Origin: Haematococcus lacustris
Taxonomy: Eukaryota; Chlorophyta; Chlorophyceae; Chlamydomonadales; Haematococcaceae
Reading direction: 5' to 3'
NCBI GenBank assembly: GCA_030144725.1
Contig: JASKMD010000024.1
Coordinates: forward strand, 3,277,076 to 3,341,075
DNA length: 64,000 nt
Below, one piece after another: positions 52,196 through 63,094 of this stretch; position 1 is the stretch's first letter, and each line of letters begins with the position of its first letter. The notes beneath the pieces are model-generated. The model saw only the letters and a list, made by a program, of their open reading frames with translations. It was not told the origin of the DNA and ran no database searches. Both the position numbers and the translations under genes were made by a program.

Positions 52196-55100
52196 CGTCA
52201 CAGCAGCAGCAGCAACCAAAATATTGCCGCCCCATCCCTCCCCTCTCTCATCCCCCCAAGCAGTTCCACTACCCACGACCAAGGATCCACTGCCCCCCAC
52301 CCCCACCCTGCCCCCCACCCCCACCCTGCCCCCCAGCCCCACCCTGCCCCCCAGCCCCACCCTGCCCCCCAGCCCCACCCTGCCCCCCAGCCCCACCCTG
52401 CCCCCCAGCCCCACCCTGCCCCCCAGCCCCACCCTGCCCCCCAGCTCCAGCAGCTCAGCGGCCACCCTCCTCCCAGCTGCCCTGCCCCAGCATTCAGCCC
52501 CACCTGTCAAGCCCGTCGTGCCTCTGCCGCCCCCTCCCTCATCTGACCAGCATCCCCCACCTGCTGGCTCAGCCCCTGCTCCACATGCCCCGAACCCCTG
52601 TCTCTCCCCTCCCCCTCCAGACCCAGCCAGCCTGCCCCCACCTGCTCCTAAGCCGCCCCCTGGGCCCTGCCCTACTCACGCACTGGGGCTGGGGCAGGCA
52701 GCTGGGGCCAGGGCCGCACTGGGGCTGGGGCAGGCAGCTGGGGCCCCTGCATGGCTGCAAGGGGCAGGGTTGTCAAGGTCAGGGCTGCAAGGGGCAGGGC
52801 TTGCGCCTCCTCACCCTGCCCCCTCACTCCAGACCACCCACCCCCCACCTGCTGCTGGCTTGAGGCTGGAAGCCCTGTCACAGGTGACAGCACCGCTGCT
52901 TGACGCTGGCCCAGCTGGAGTGCCTGCAGTGGCAACAAGGGGGGAGCTGCTGCAGCCCACCCCTGGCGCCCCAAGGGCGCTGTTGCTGGGCCAAGGGAAC
53001 CCCTGGCCTGGTGCCAGGCTCCACCCCAGCCCCCCAGCCACTGCCGTTCCTGACCCGGGCAAACCGCCCTGGCTAGGGCTGCCGTATGCCACTGCAGCTG
53101 ACCCTGCTGGTGTTCCAGCGATGTGCCTGTCATCCCCCCAGTCGCGACAGCCCTCATGGGCACCATGCCTTGCGAAGCAGCCACACCCCGCGAAGCTCGC
53201 AATACCACCCTCCGTCGTGGCCACAAGCGCAGGGGCCAGCTCTGCTGCCGCGGGCCCAGGCCTCCCCCAGCCCTTGGCATTGTGCTTGAGCGGCAAGGAA
53301 CCCATGCCCTCACACCAGCTGCTGCTGGCAGCGGCAGAAGCGTTGACTCGTGCACTTCGTGGCACTGAACACACGCGTCTCATGCCTGCTGTCCTGCTTT
53401 CGCGGCAAGCTGCTAGAGGCAGCGTCAGCAATGACAGCCGCAGCAGGCGCGGCGGCAGCAGCAGGCGCCGTGAGGATGACAGCAGAAGCAGCAGCAGTGA
53501 GAGCAGTAGGAGCAGGGGTAGCGGCAGGGTGGTCAGGGGCAGCAGCACAGTCTGCAGAGCACCGGCCAAACCCGCAAGCGCCGAGGCTTGTGGTCTCGCT
53601 AACGATGGTGAGGTCAAACCGCTTCATGTCTCTCACAGCAGCGACACCATGAGCAGGGAGGCTGCTGCTGCTGGCGTGCGCAAAGCCGGGAACATGGCAG
53701 ACGCCACCCTGCCAGCTGCTTTCGTGCCCCCCAGGCCGCTCAGGCCCCCCACTGCCCCTGCCAGCCGTCAGCCGTTCCCAACAAGCAGCCTGTTCCAGCA
53801 GGCCGTGGCTCAGGCATGTTCTGGGGCAGTGCTGGGTGGTGCCGGGGCGAGTGCCAGGGTGTCACACCCGGGTCTCACTCCCCTGCCCGCTGCAGCTGGC
53901 CCTCATCCCACTCACCGCACCCTCCCCACCCTGCGCCCGTTTCCTCTCGACTCGGCAGCCCCTGTGTTTGTGAGCCGGACTCGGTCAGGCTGGCAGCAGC
54001 CACATGCAAGTACCCACACCCTGGCAGTGACGCAGAGTGTGACGCAGAGTGTGACTCAGAGGCAGCAGCGCGGTGTAGGGGCTGGGGGAGGCGCTGAGGA
54101 GGGCAGCCTCCTCAAGGTGCAGGGGGGGCTGGCAGCTGGCGGCGCTCGTGACCAGGCTGCTGCCCCTGTGTCACCAGGAACAGCCCGGCAAGCACCAGTC
54201 TCGTTTGCATTAAACCTCCGCAGCCACGTCAGCTGCTGCTCTGACGGCCTGCCTTCTGGATGCACTTCGCGGTCGGCCTCGAGTGCAGAGCCCAGCCAAG
54301 ACGTCCATCCTCAACCGGTGCCTGCTCCTACCTCCACATCCAGTCGCTGGGTTAAGGGTTCGAGTCAGCTTGACTGTGGGAGGGACCAGGGTCGGCCGTT
54401 CACACAGGCCTCGGGCAAGGTCGAAGCAGGCTGCACGAGACGCGAAGCACCTACTCCTTGGCATCGTGGGGACCCAAGCCGGTGCTCTGCCTCTTTACCA
54501 CCTGCCTTGCACCATGGCCTGTGTGCTGGGAGCTTTGAGAGCAGCCGCGAGCCCCAGCGACACCACACCTGCCGCAGCCTCCACAACCCTCGTGAGGAGC
54601 AGCTGCACAACTGGCAACAGCGCATGACAGGCTGTGCGTACCCAGCATGGCCGCCTCCATGCCACTCCACCCTTGGCCGTGACTCCCACCCAGCACTGGA
54701 AAGCAGCTGCAGAGGCAACAGGCTTCACAACGGGCGGGAACAACAGGATGCACTCAGCCCGCAGTGGCAGCAGGCCAGCAATGCACGTGGCCCGTCTCCT
54801 CCACCCATGGCAGTGCCAAGCGGTTTCGTGTGGCAGCTCGTTGAAGACCTGCCAGACGCCCGCTGGCGATCTCCTGGCCCCATTGCAAGCAGTAGCCAGT
54901 GTGGACATCGAGCAGTTGAGCTGCATGGGTCAGCGACGGCTGGAAGGGATGCAACATGTTATGGCACTGGCGATCAAGGGCCGCCGCTTTGGCGCCGGCA
55001 GCATGCTCACTTGGAGATTCCTCCATGGCGGTCTCAGGCGTCCTCCTCGGGGCTGCCGCTGAGTCCCGCGACTGTGGCTGCTCTTGATCCTTGGCGGTCG

Positions 55101-55736
55101 ACAGGGGACAGCTCCTTGCGTGGTCACACCGAGCTGAAGAGTGAGGCCCGTACTATTACCCGAGTGGACGCAATCGCTGCATCCTCGTGGAATCAGTCGG
55201 ACGAGAACCCTTGCCTACATCCTCGACACATTCCTGCCAGCCTCGCAGGCCACTCAGTGCAGGGGCTGGCGTCGTACGAGGGCGCTGGCGCCCGTCGACA
55301 CGAAGACGTACCAAGCGTCCTTGGGAGAACAGGGGACAGGGACAACATCCCGGGATGGGCGAGAGAACGAGGCTGGGAGCCTGACCCGCGGCGTACATCC
55401 GGGCTCACGCATGTCGCATGCCGCAGCCCAGCAGCAGTCGAGCACCATGTGGCGCAGAAGTGGGTCTGTGTGCCTGAGTCGCGAACTCGGGCCATTGCAA
55501 ACCCTGAGAGGTTCGTGTCTCGCGGCAGTGGCTGTGGCAAACGAGCAGAGGCCAACGGCTGTTCCTTCTCGGGGCAGGTGTCCGCGTTCAAGGCTAAGCA
55601 AGAACTGGCAGAACAGTTGAAGCTGCAAGCAATCTATGGCGTCAGCGGTAAGGGGATGGCAAGCAGTTGGCAGGGCACGGTGGTGGTAGGTTTGGGCGGT
55701 TACGGTCAGAGCAGGAATGCTTACAACAGAGCTTAG
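48979..55736 (+). CDS. very long low-complexity (Pro/Gln/Ala/Ser) protein
   Basis: Two long exons join in phase: 48979-50967 and 51261 to either the TAG at 55736 or a GTAAGG donor at 55649. If the stop is used the protein has about 2150 residues. The exon join makes QTSLQVCSQAVTELAAAL and then QRTLPLQLAQLVVERLTCL, a short amphipathic helical segment and the only part that looks folded. The rest is disordered: several CAG/Gln runs (50.4, 51.7 and 52.15 kb), a proline run at 50.7 kb, and an 18-bp repeat coding PPSPTL at 52.3-52.45 kb. The last part (AFKAKQELAEQLKLQAIYGV) is again helical. No family is recognised. A regulatory or scaffold protein would fit the composition. Such openness over 4.4 kb in GC-rich DNA is only moderate evidence for coding, but the splice join supports it. 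Confidence 0.6.
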
Positions 55737-56690
55737 GGCAACAGCTGAAGGGACATTCCCAATGGCAACTGCGCATGCCAATTGGCTTGTGGCAGGCTCT
55801 GTGGGAGGCGGCCAAACTGCTTGATTGGAGAGTGCATGTGGGTTTGCGACTGTGCATGTTGTTGTGTGTTGTCCGTTGTTGTAGTTGGCCCAATGGGCAC
55901 GCATGGTAATCCACGACATTGGAGTGCGAGCTAGTTGCATGTGTCCCGGTGTTGGCATTGCATCAGGGCGGACTGAGTCAGGACTCATAAGGGTGTACGG
56001 CGCACTATGCATCGCGGATTCCTCGCACCCATGCAATGCTTGTTGTCGCGTTTTCAATTGATGTGTTGATATTTCGTTGCCCACGTCACGAACTGTGCTT
56101 GCAATCCGTGCTGTGCACAACCTCACTCCTGATACAGACCGAAGGATGTGGTAGGGACAGGGACCCAAGCTAGGAGGAAGATGACGTCAATGCGCAAGAT
56201 CCTTTGCAAAGACTCAACAGGTGTGCGTCAAGTGCACTCTAGTCAGTGGCATGCATGGCTCCTGCATCAGCTTGATCCCAATGTTCAATGCATGCAGCAA
56301 CATGCCAGACTGGCAGATGAAGCGGCAAGGTAGCAGCCGAGCAATCAGTCCCCCTAGTCCACACATGCAGCCATTGGCGTTGTCTCGCTCATGCCCCCCC
56401 AAGCAATCAAGTCTCCCGGTAACTCTTCCACCTGTGTGGTAGAATGAGTAGCCGCTGTCAGGTGGAAGAGTCCAACCGCCAAACCGCTGCCCGGGTAGCC
56501 CGACGTCGTAATGATCGTCGAGCTTGTATTAGGTTGGGCTGTAATAGTGGCAGCGACAGCCTGCGTCTCGACTGTCGTAGGCGCAGGTTCTCGTCCATTG
56601 CCAGGGCCCGCTAGCGGGTCCACGTCAGATGAACCCCCTCCTACAGGTAACGTTGCAGCCTGTCTGTAACCGCAGGATTTTTCCCTGACG
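55737..56690. other. spacer and possible KDZ 5' region
   Basis: 56444-56614 is a short basic frame starting MSSRCQVEESNRQTAARVAR, then RRRNDRRACIRLGC, that could be the first exon of the KDZ gene. No terminal inverted repeat could be identified by eye. Confidence 0.35.
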
Positions 56691-59662
56691 TTGAGAGCAG
56701 CACATCTGTGCTACGTAGGGAATGCAGCTGAAGAACAGCCAGTCCGCACAGAGCTGTCGCGAATTCTGGGGTCGTCGGTGTTTAGGTCTATGAGTGCAGC
56801 GATTGCAAGGGTTAAGCAACGGGGGCAGCACGTGTCAGCAGCTCCTCGTCAGACACCACCAGCAAAAAAGGAACGTGTTAGGCGTGTTGAACGGCCTGGA
56901 CAGCCTGGGCCGAAGAGAAGACAGGGAGCAGATGCAGTAGATGTAGAAGCTACAAATGCAGAGGTCGAACAGATGGATGGGGCCTTGCCTGAGATGCCTG
57001 AGATGGCTCATGGGCAAGGCAGGCCTCCAGGAGCTCATCTTCTGATGCAGCTGCTTGGGAGAACGAGGAGCAACGCAAGAGCGACTACATTAGTTTTGCT
57101 CTAGTGCAGCAAGAGCTCTTATTCAACAAGAGCTTGGCATTGCAGTCTGCCATGCAACAGCAAATCAACTCAGCCTGGGAGCTGCATGCCTCTGAACATG
57201 TGGCGTGTTCATATGGACCCTCCCCCTTGCAGCAGGTGCAACACCACGAGGTTGAGTACATTGACATCCAGCATCGATTCAAGCTGACCGTGTGGCAGTG
57301 CACCGGCTGCGCAGCGTGTGCAAATCCAATCAGGTTTCATTGCTGGCCCAGCAGCCAAAGGCAAGCCAGCATCTGGTATGACATCAGCCTACTGCGCCAC
57401 TTCATGGAGGCATGGTTTGCAGGACTTTCTGAGGATGGTGCGTGTATGTTACAATGCATGCGTTCTTCATATGTATGCAGATAACACTGCAGGGTGCAGG
57501 ATACCGGTCACCTGGTGCTTGCAACATGCCTGCCACCTGGTGCTTGCAGCATACCTAAAGTCATTGAGCTTCACTCACTACCCTTTGACATTGTACCCAC
57601 CCAAACCCATCAAGACCGCCAGCTTCAGCGCCGCCTTCTTTGACTATCTTCGCGTGACACATCGGGCATCCACTATGGCGGAGCTGGTGGGCAGCTGTCA
57701 TGCTGACATGCTACCAACCGGTGCAGTGGCAGACTGTCCCCTGTGTGCCTCCCTACCAGGTGTGCATGCCCACTGTGTATGGTCCCTATTAGCTTGCTTG
57801 AGATAGAATTGATTGTCACATGACAAGCAACCTGTCATGTCATCTTGCACTTAGGTGCACCTCCCGAGGATGGCTACATCCGTACCTTATCAGCAGATGC
57901 CTGCCTCCAGCCCTCCAGCTATGCAGGAGCAGCCAGAGCTACCCGTCACATCAAGCAGCATATCAACAATTACCTTGATCCCAGTGGGTTGGAGGGTGAT
58001 GTCCTTAAACTGCAGGCCAGCAACCAGCTAACACTGAAGGGCGCATTTGCAGCTGCAGCTGCCCAGTCCTCTGGGGCCTCGGCTGGCGGAGCCGACCTGG
58101 CTGACCCGGCTGGTGCAAGTGAAGCAACTGCAGATGTCAGCAGCCATGCTGCTGACTGCTGCACCTCGCTCTCGTGTGCAAGGCCACACACCAGCAACGT
58201 GTCTGCAGGCCAGCCGTGTGACATACGAGGCATTGTTGGCTTTGTGTGCTGCCACGGCATCGCTGTTCCCCAGCTCTTCTGCAACATGCGCACCCCCGAG
58301 CAGTTTGTGTATTACCTGCTCGCCATGGCTAGGCTGGTGCACATGTGCTTTGGGCTTGTGCTACACGTCTACATCGACTTTGCCTGCCAGTTTAAGGTGG
58401 GGTAGAGGAGGAGAGCTTCCTTGGTCATGAGACATTGCCATCAGCTTTGATGTTGTGTTCTGTATGCATTCAGGTCACGTGGGCGCGGTATGCACGCGTT
58501 GTTGGTCTTGACACAGCGCGTACCCACCTCATGGTTAACTGGATGCATGGTGCTTCGCATGACTTGGGCTGCCAACTGAAGAACAACGGCCGCTACTTGG
58601 CGACAGCAGCTTGGCGCGTAGGGGAGCAGACTGAGCAGCTGTGGAGCATGTTTAAGGTGCTTATACCGTGTGCATTAGGTTTGTTGCTCTGGAGTGATCA
58701 AGCCTTCCATGTGTGCTCGCAGGCCATGAGTCCATTGCTGCGCTACATGACACGTGGTAACCGAGCAGATGCGGTCCAAGCAAGACTGTCAGCTATTGCT
58801 TTCAATAAGCAAGCTGACATGCTAGCTGCACTGGAGAAGCAACATAAGTCCATGCTGAAGAAAGAAGGTATGCAAAGATGCCATGAGCCTATCATGCCCA
58901 TCTCATCTATTGTATCTGTGTCCTTGTGTGTTGCAGAAGAGCTCAACCAGAAGATAAGCGACCTCAGGGCGCGGGCCTTTGCTGATGGTGTGACAGATGA
59001 AGCCCTGGCCCGTAAGGCATTTGTGGACTCATACCTGAACCAAACAGCATGATAGTGGCATGGCATAGTGGTAGTACATGGCATGATGATGTTTACTGCT
59101 GATGGATCATGGGTACTACAGGTACCGCACATCCGCACAGCAGCTCGCTATGGAAGCTTATGAGATCGGGCTGAGGCGGGATGAGTTGGGGCAGAAGGGT
59201 CAGGCAACCCAAGCTCTGAACAAGAGCATCAAAGCCAAGCTGAAGCAAGCTCGGGTGCTTCTAGACGAGATGTCACACTGGCAGGTGCTTGGAACCGCCC
59301 AGCAGCTTGCTGATGTCCGAGTGACAGACGAGCAGTTGCAGGCCATGGTGTTGGGCCAGCCGCCCTCCTGGAAGGAATCTACTGGTACTGACTAAGGCAA
59401 GCTGCTGCATTATGGGCGGCAGCTTCATCAGCTTCTCAGCGACAGCGACAGGTGCACGGAGCAGCTGGCTGTGCTGCATGTTGAGCAAGGCCGTCTACAG
59501 TCCTGGCTGCAGCATATGATACAAGTGTGTGAGCGGGTGGCCGCTGAGCCAGCTGCACAGCAAGGCCAGCTGTTCTATCTGCAACAGCACCATAGCCACT
59601 ACACAGCCATGCTCGAAAAGGCCAATGGTCTTCTGCTTGGGCGTGCTCCGGCTCCAGCCTAG
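56691..59662 (+). pseudogene. KDZ (Kyakuja-Dileera-Zisupton) transposase, interrupted
   Basis: Supported exons are about 57040-57437, 57550-57759, 57855-58396, 58474-58656, 58723-58867, 58937 to about 59052, and a last block 59121-59662. Family features in order: a Cys-rich RNase-H-flanking region (YIDIQHRFKLTVWQCTGC, then ASIWYDISLLRHF), FSAAFFDYLRVTHRASTMAE, MLPTGAVADCPLC, DIRGIVGFVCCHGIAVPQ, LVLHVYIDFACQF, VNWMHGASHDLGCQ, and GEQTEQLWSMFKAMSPLLRY with MTRGNRADAV. The last block has a TAA at 59393-59395, but the same frame stays open to 59662 (GKLLHYGRQLHQLLSDSD and on), so the copy carries a premature stop. A frame change near 57010-57040 also needs an indel or unseen intron, and the link from 59052 to 59121 is unclear. 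Confidence 0.8.
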
Positions 59663-59884
59663 CTCTTGTTGGGCAGTAGACTCCTTCTTGGGCAGTGGAT
59701 GAAAGTGAGAATGTAAACAATGTGATCAAAGATGGCTGTGTGTTGTATTGGAGTTGTAACGGAGACTTTAGTGTATGTAAGCCCACCCTGATTTGCTGAA
59801 CGTAATGACCAAGGACCACACCTACGTGAAGTTGGAATGATAGTGACCCTACCCAGCTGAAGGGGTTGAGGCAGCTTCTGAGAC

Positions 59885-60304
59885 TAGCTGAAGGGGTTCA
59901 GGCAGCATTAGCAGTCATGGTGTCAACAATGTTACCAGCACCACCCCTGCCCACTAGCTGAAGGGGTTCAGGCAGCATTAGCAGTCATGGTGTCAACAAT
60001 GTTACCAGCACCACCCCTGCCCACTAGCTGAAGGGGTTCAGGCAGCATTAGCAGTCATGGTGTCAACAATGTTACCAGCACCACCCCTGCCCACTAGCTG
60101 AAGGGGTTCAGGCAGCATTAGCAGTCATGGTGTCAACAATGTTACCAGCACCACCCCTGCCCACTAGCTGAAGGGGTTCAGGCAGCATTAGCAGTCATGG
60201 TGTCAACAATGTTACCAGCACCACCCCTGCCCACTAGCTGAAGGGTTTCAGGCAGCATTAGCAGTCATGGTGTCAACAATGTTACCAGCACCACCCCTGC
60301 CCAC
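59885..60304. repeat. 70-bp tandem repeat, six copies
   Basis: TAGCTGAAGGGGTTCAGGCA recurs at 59885, 59955, 60025, 60095, 60165 and 60235, and a diverged start at 60305. Copies are almost identical (one GGGTTTC variant). It follows the KDZ frame by 220 bases. Confidence 0.97.
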
Positions 60305-60818
60305 TAGCTGAGGGGGTTGCACCACTAGTATGTTGTATTTGCTATGTCTGGCAGCTGCGCACTCCCGCGCGCTATCTAGCTTACCACTGTAGGCCTACTG
60401 TTGAACAGTTCTACATCAAGGTACATCCCAAAAACTTATAGGACAAGGGTCTGACCTACGTGGGTCATGACACCTGACACAGTCATGGTACCCAGGGTTG
60501 TCGGCTGGTAGTGGCTGTGGCTGCCTTGCTGTGAATGCAACGACATTGCAAGCTGCAGTTGCGCGCCTCCCTCAGCCGTACGATGAAAAATCTACTTAAA
60601 TTGATGAAAAACCACGGTAAAGAATCTCGTTGATTTGCTGCTAAGTAGGCGAGACGGGTTGGTTGACGGCCTCGCCATTGCAAGTGTCGCAAGTAATCTA
60701 CACCTTGCAGCCCAAAGTGTTTAAAACAAGTTTGAATGTCATCTGTTTGAATGTCATCATGGGTGGCTGGCACCGTACACTCTGTGGCACCGTCAACACG
60801 GCTGCGAGTAATCGTTGA
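60305..60818. other. spacer with one possible terminal exon
   Basis: After TCTGGCAG at 60346-60353 a frame of 28 codons reads RTPARYLAYHCRPTVEQFYI, then KVHPKNL and stop. It could be the last exon of a gene interrupted by the KDZ element, but no partner exon was found. Nothing else is seen. Confidence 0.3.
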
Positions 60819-61589
60819 TTAGTTGAGGTTATGTGTCCTTAGCTCAGCCACGGCCTTGTGCAATTGAGCAAAGAAGGGGAGCTGCCGCTGCTGCAACGTC
60901 AGCTGCAAACTTAGTGCATAATATACACCCATGATGTCATCACGCTTCCCACTGGACAGCAGCCGAAGCACGAAGTTCTCAGTATCATCCAAGCTCATGT
61001 GTTTCAGATCGGAGGTGGTGGTGTCACCTGAGGCCAGGCCAAGCAAAACAGGTTGAGAGATGGCAATGAGGACATGAGGATGCTTGCCATGCAATGCCCC
61101 TTACCTGAGTATACTGGGGCCTGTATGTGCGCACGTGGTTGTTGCTGTAGTTTCTTGCTGGAAGGAATGGACGTTCTCTGCGTACGCCGGGTTTCTGTAG
61201 GGGGTTCTGTAGGCAGGAGGAGGAAAAGCATGAGCTTGATGGCTCTGTATCATCCTGTTGTGTGGGTGTGTGGGTGTGTGGGGAGCGTGTGGGTGGAAGA
61301 GTGGCCTGAGGTGTGAGGGGACCTGGTGTTTTGCTGCAAGGGTACAGAGGTGTACAATGGTGTGTCAACTTGCTACTCACCACATATAGTGCCTCGCTTC
61401 AGGGGGCGTTGGTAAGGCAGGCTAGAACTGAGCCTATAGCCCCCAGAGCCTGAAACAAAAACACAGTTGTGATGAATGTAACACCTGTTGGTGACTGCAG
61501 GTGCTTTGTTGACGTAGTTTCTATGCGTACTTACCTTTGCTGACAGCCCCTTTTCCAGCCACGCCACGGTGCACCCCTTTTGCAGTAGC
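60819..61589 (-). CDS. unrecognised multi-exon gene, 3' part
   Basis: Four minus-strand exons join in phase: 61589-61535, 61449-61381, 61206-61105 and 61027-60819. The product reads ATAKGVHRGVAGKGAVSKG, then SGGYRLSSSLPYQRPLKRG, a basic Gln-rich stretch (SSKKLQQQPRAH), and a C-terminal helical segment MSLDDTENFVLRLLSSGKRD, then MGVYYALSLQLTLQQRQLPF, ending LRTHNLN. The 5' part lies beyond the minisatellite and the assembly gap. All three joins keep phase and have consensus GT donors, which supports a real gene. No family is recognised. Confidence 0.5.
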
Positions 61590-61599
61590 CTGCCAGGGG

Positions 61600-61999
61600 A
61601 GGGGGGCAGATGCAGTCCCTGGGCAGACATGCCCAGCTGCAGTGACCTACCAGAGGTGGGCAGCTGCAGTCCATGGGCGGGGGGGCTGCCCAGCTGCAGT
61701 GACCTGTCTGGGGAGGGGGGCAGCTGCAGTCCATGGGCAAGGGGGCTGCCCTGCTGATTTGCACTGCTTGGGGAGGGGGGCTGCTGCAGCCCATGGGCAG
61801 GGGGACTGCCCAGCTGATGTGCCCTGTCAGAGGGTGGCAGCTGCAGTCCATGGGCAGGGGGGTTGCCCACCTGCAGTGACCTATCAGAGGGGGGCAGCTG
61901 CAGTCCATGGGCAGGGGGGTTGCCCACCTGCAGTGACCTGTCAGAGGGGGGCAGCTGCAGTCCATGGGCAGGGGGGCTGCCCAGCTGCAGTGCCCTGTT
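61600..61999. repeat. about 60-bp minisatellite bordering the gap
   Basis: Seven imperfect units built around GGCAGCTGCAGTCCATGGGC and CTGCCCAGCTGCAGTGACCT. Open on both strands in several frames, which is expected for such a repeat. It probably continues into the gap. Confidence 0.9.
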
Positions 62000-62499
62000 N
62001 NNNNNNNNNNNNNNNNNNNNNNNNNNNNNNNNNNNNNNNNNNNNNNNNNNNNNNNNNNNNNNNNNNNNNNNNNNNNNNNNNNNNNNNNNNNNNNNNNNNN
62101 NNNNNNNNNNNNNNNNNNNNNNNNNNNNNNNNNNNNNNNNNNNNNNNNNNNNNNNNNNNNNNNNNNNNNNNNNNNNNNNNNNNNNNNNNNNNNNNNNNNN
62201 NNNNNNNNNNNNNNNNNNNNNNNNNNNNNNNNNNNNNNNNNNNNNNNNNNNNNNNNNNNNNNNNNNNNNNNNNNNNNNNNNNNNNNNNNNNNNNNNNNNN
62301 NNNNNNNNNNNNNNNNNNNNNNNNNNNNNNNNNNNNNNNNNNNNNNNNNNNNNNNNNNNNNNNNNNNNNNNNNNNNNNNNNNNNNNNNNNNNNNNNNNNN
62401 NNNNNNNNNNNNNNNNNNNNNNNNNNNNNNNNNNNNNNNNNNNNNNNNNNNNNNNNNNNNNNNNNNNNNNNNNNNNNNNNNNNNNNNNNNNNNNNNNNN
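62000..62499. other. assembly gap (500 N)
   Basis: Exactly 500 unknown bases, a conventional placeholder size, flanked by repeats on both sides. Confidence 0.99.
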
Positions 62500-62795
62500 C
62501 ACCCCCTCCCACCCCCTTCCAGCCCCAGCCCCGCCCTCCCACCCCCTCCCACCCCCAGCCCCACCCCTCCCACCCCCTCCCAGCCCCTCCCACCCCCTCC
62601 CACCCCCTCCCACCCCCTCCCACCTCCCACCTCCCACCTCCCACCCCCTCCCACCCCCTCCCAGCCCCAGCCCCACCCCCTCCCACCCCCTCCCACCCCC
62701 AGCCCCGCCCTCCCACCCACTCTCAACCCCAGCCCGCCCTCCCACCCCATACAACACCCTCCCAGCCCCAAGCCCACCCTCCCACCCCTTGTACA
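62500..62795. repeat. CCCACCCCCTCCCA-type low-complexity array
   Basis: Imperfect 10-bp CCCACCCCCT units with CCAGCCCC variants, directly after the gap. Confidence 0.9.
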
Positions 62796-62805
62796 TCCTA
62801 GACCA

Positions 62806-63089
62806 ATGGTCCAGGGACGGCGGCGTGCTCAGCTCCAAGCCCTGTTCAACTCACCAAGGGCTGGCTATCTGCACTGCCCTAGCGGCCTGAAAGCCATTGC
62901 AAGGAGGGCTGAGGCTATTGCCCAGCAGGTGCGGGCCGAGAATGAGATGTTAATGACCGAGGCCCAGTTACAACAGGCTGTTCATCACCGAGCAGTGTGT
63001 GGTGGCCAACACTCACCGGCCTGGCGAGCGCACAACTGTGAGCCGGCAACTGCGTGTGGTCTACAAGTACCTGCGGCAACGAACCCTAG
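62806..63089 (+). CDS. candidate exon(s) of an unrecognised gene
   Basis: A frame from 62806 reads [20 protein letters not shown], then [20 protein letters not shown]. After a CAACAG acceptor-like site at 62971-62976 another frame reads [20 protein letters not shown], then [16 protein letters not shown], and meets a GTAAGG donor at 63090. At least the second looks coding. The gene would continue beyond the window, past the satellite in its intron. Confidence 0.4.
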
Positions 63090-63094
63090 GTAAG

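Noticed and set aside
52141..52863. separate Cys/Pro protein in another frame
   Set aside because: It overlaps the in-phase exon of the low-complexity gene. Its CPPAPP pattern is only the alternate reading of the 18-bp repeat.
55254..56168. 304-residue minus-strand frame
   Set aside because: It overlaps the C-terminal part of the long plus-strand exon, with no family motif and no splice support. It is most likely a shadow frame in GC-rich DNA.
59885..60304. CRISPR-like array
   Set aside because: The repeat is a head-to-tail 70-bp tandem without unique spacers, in a eukaryotic context.
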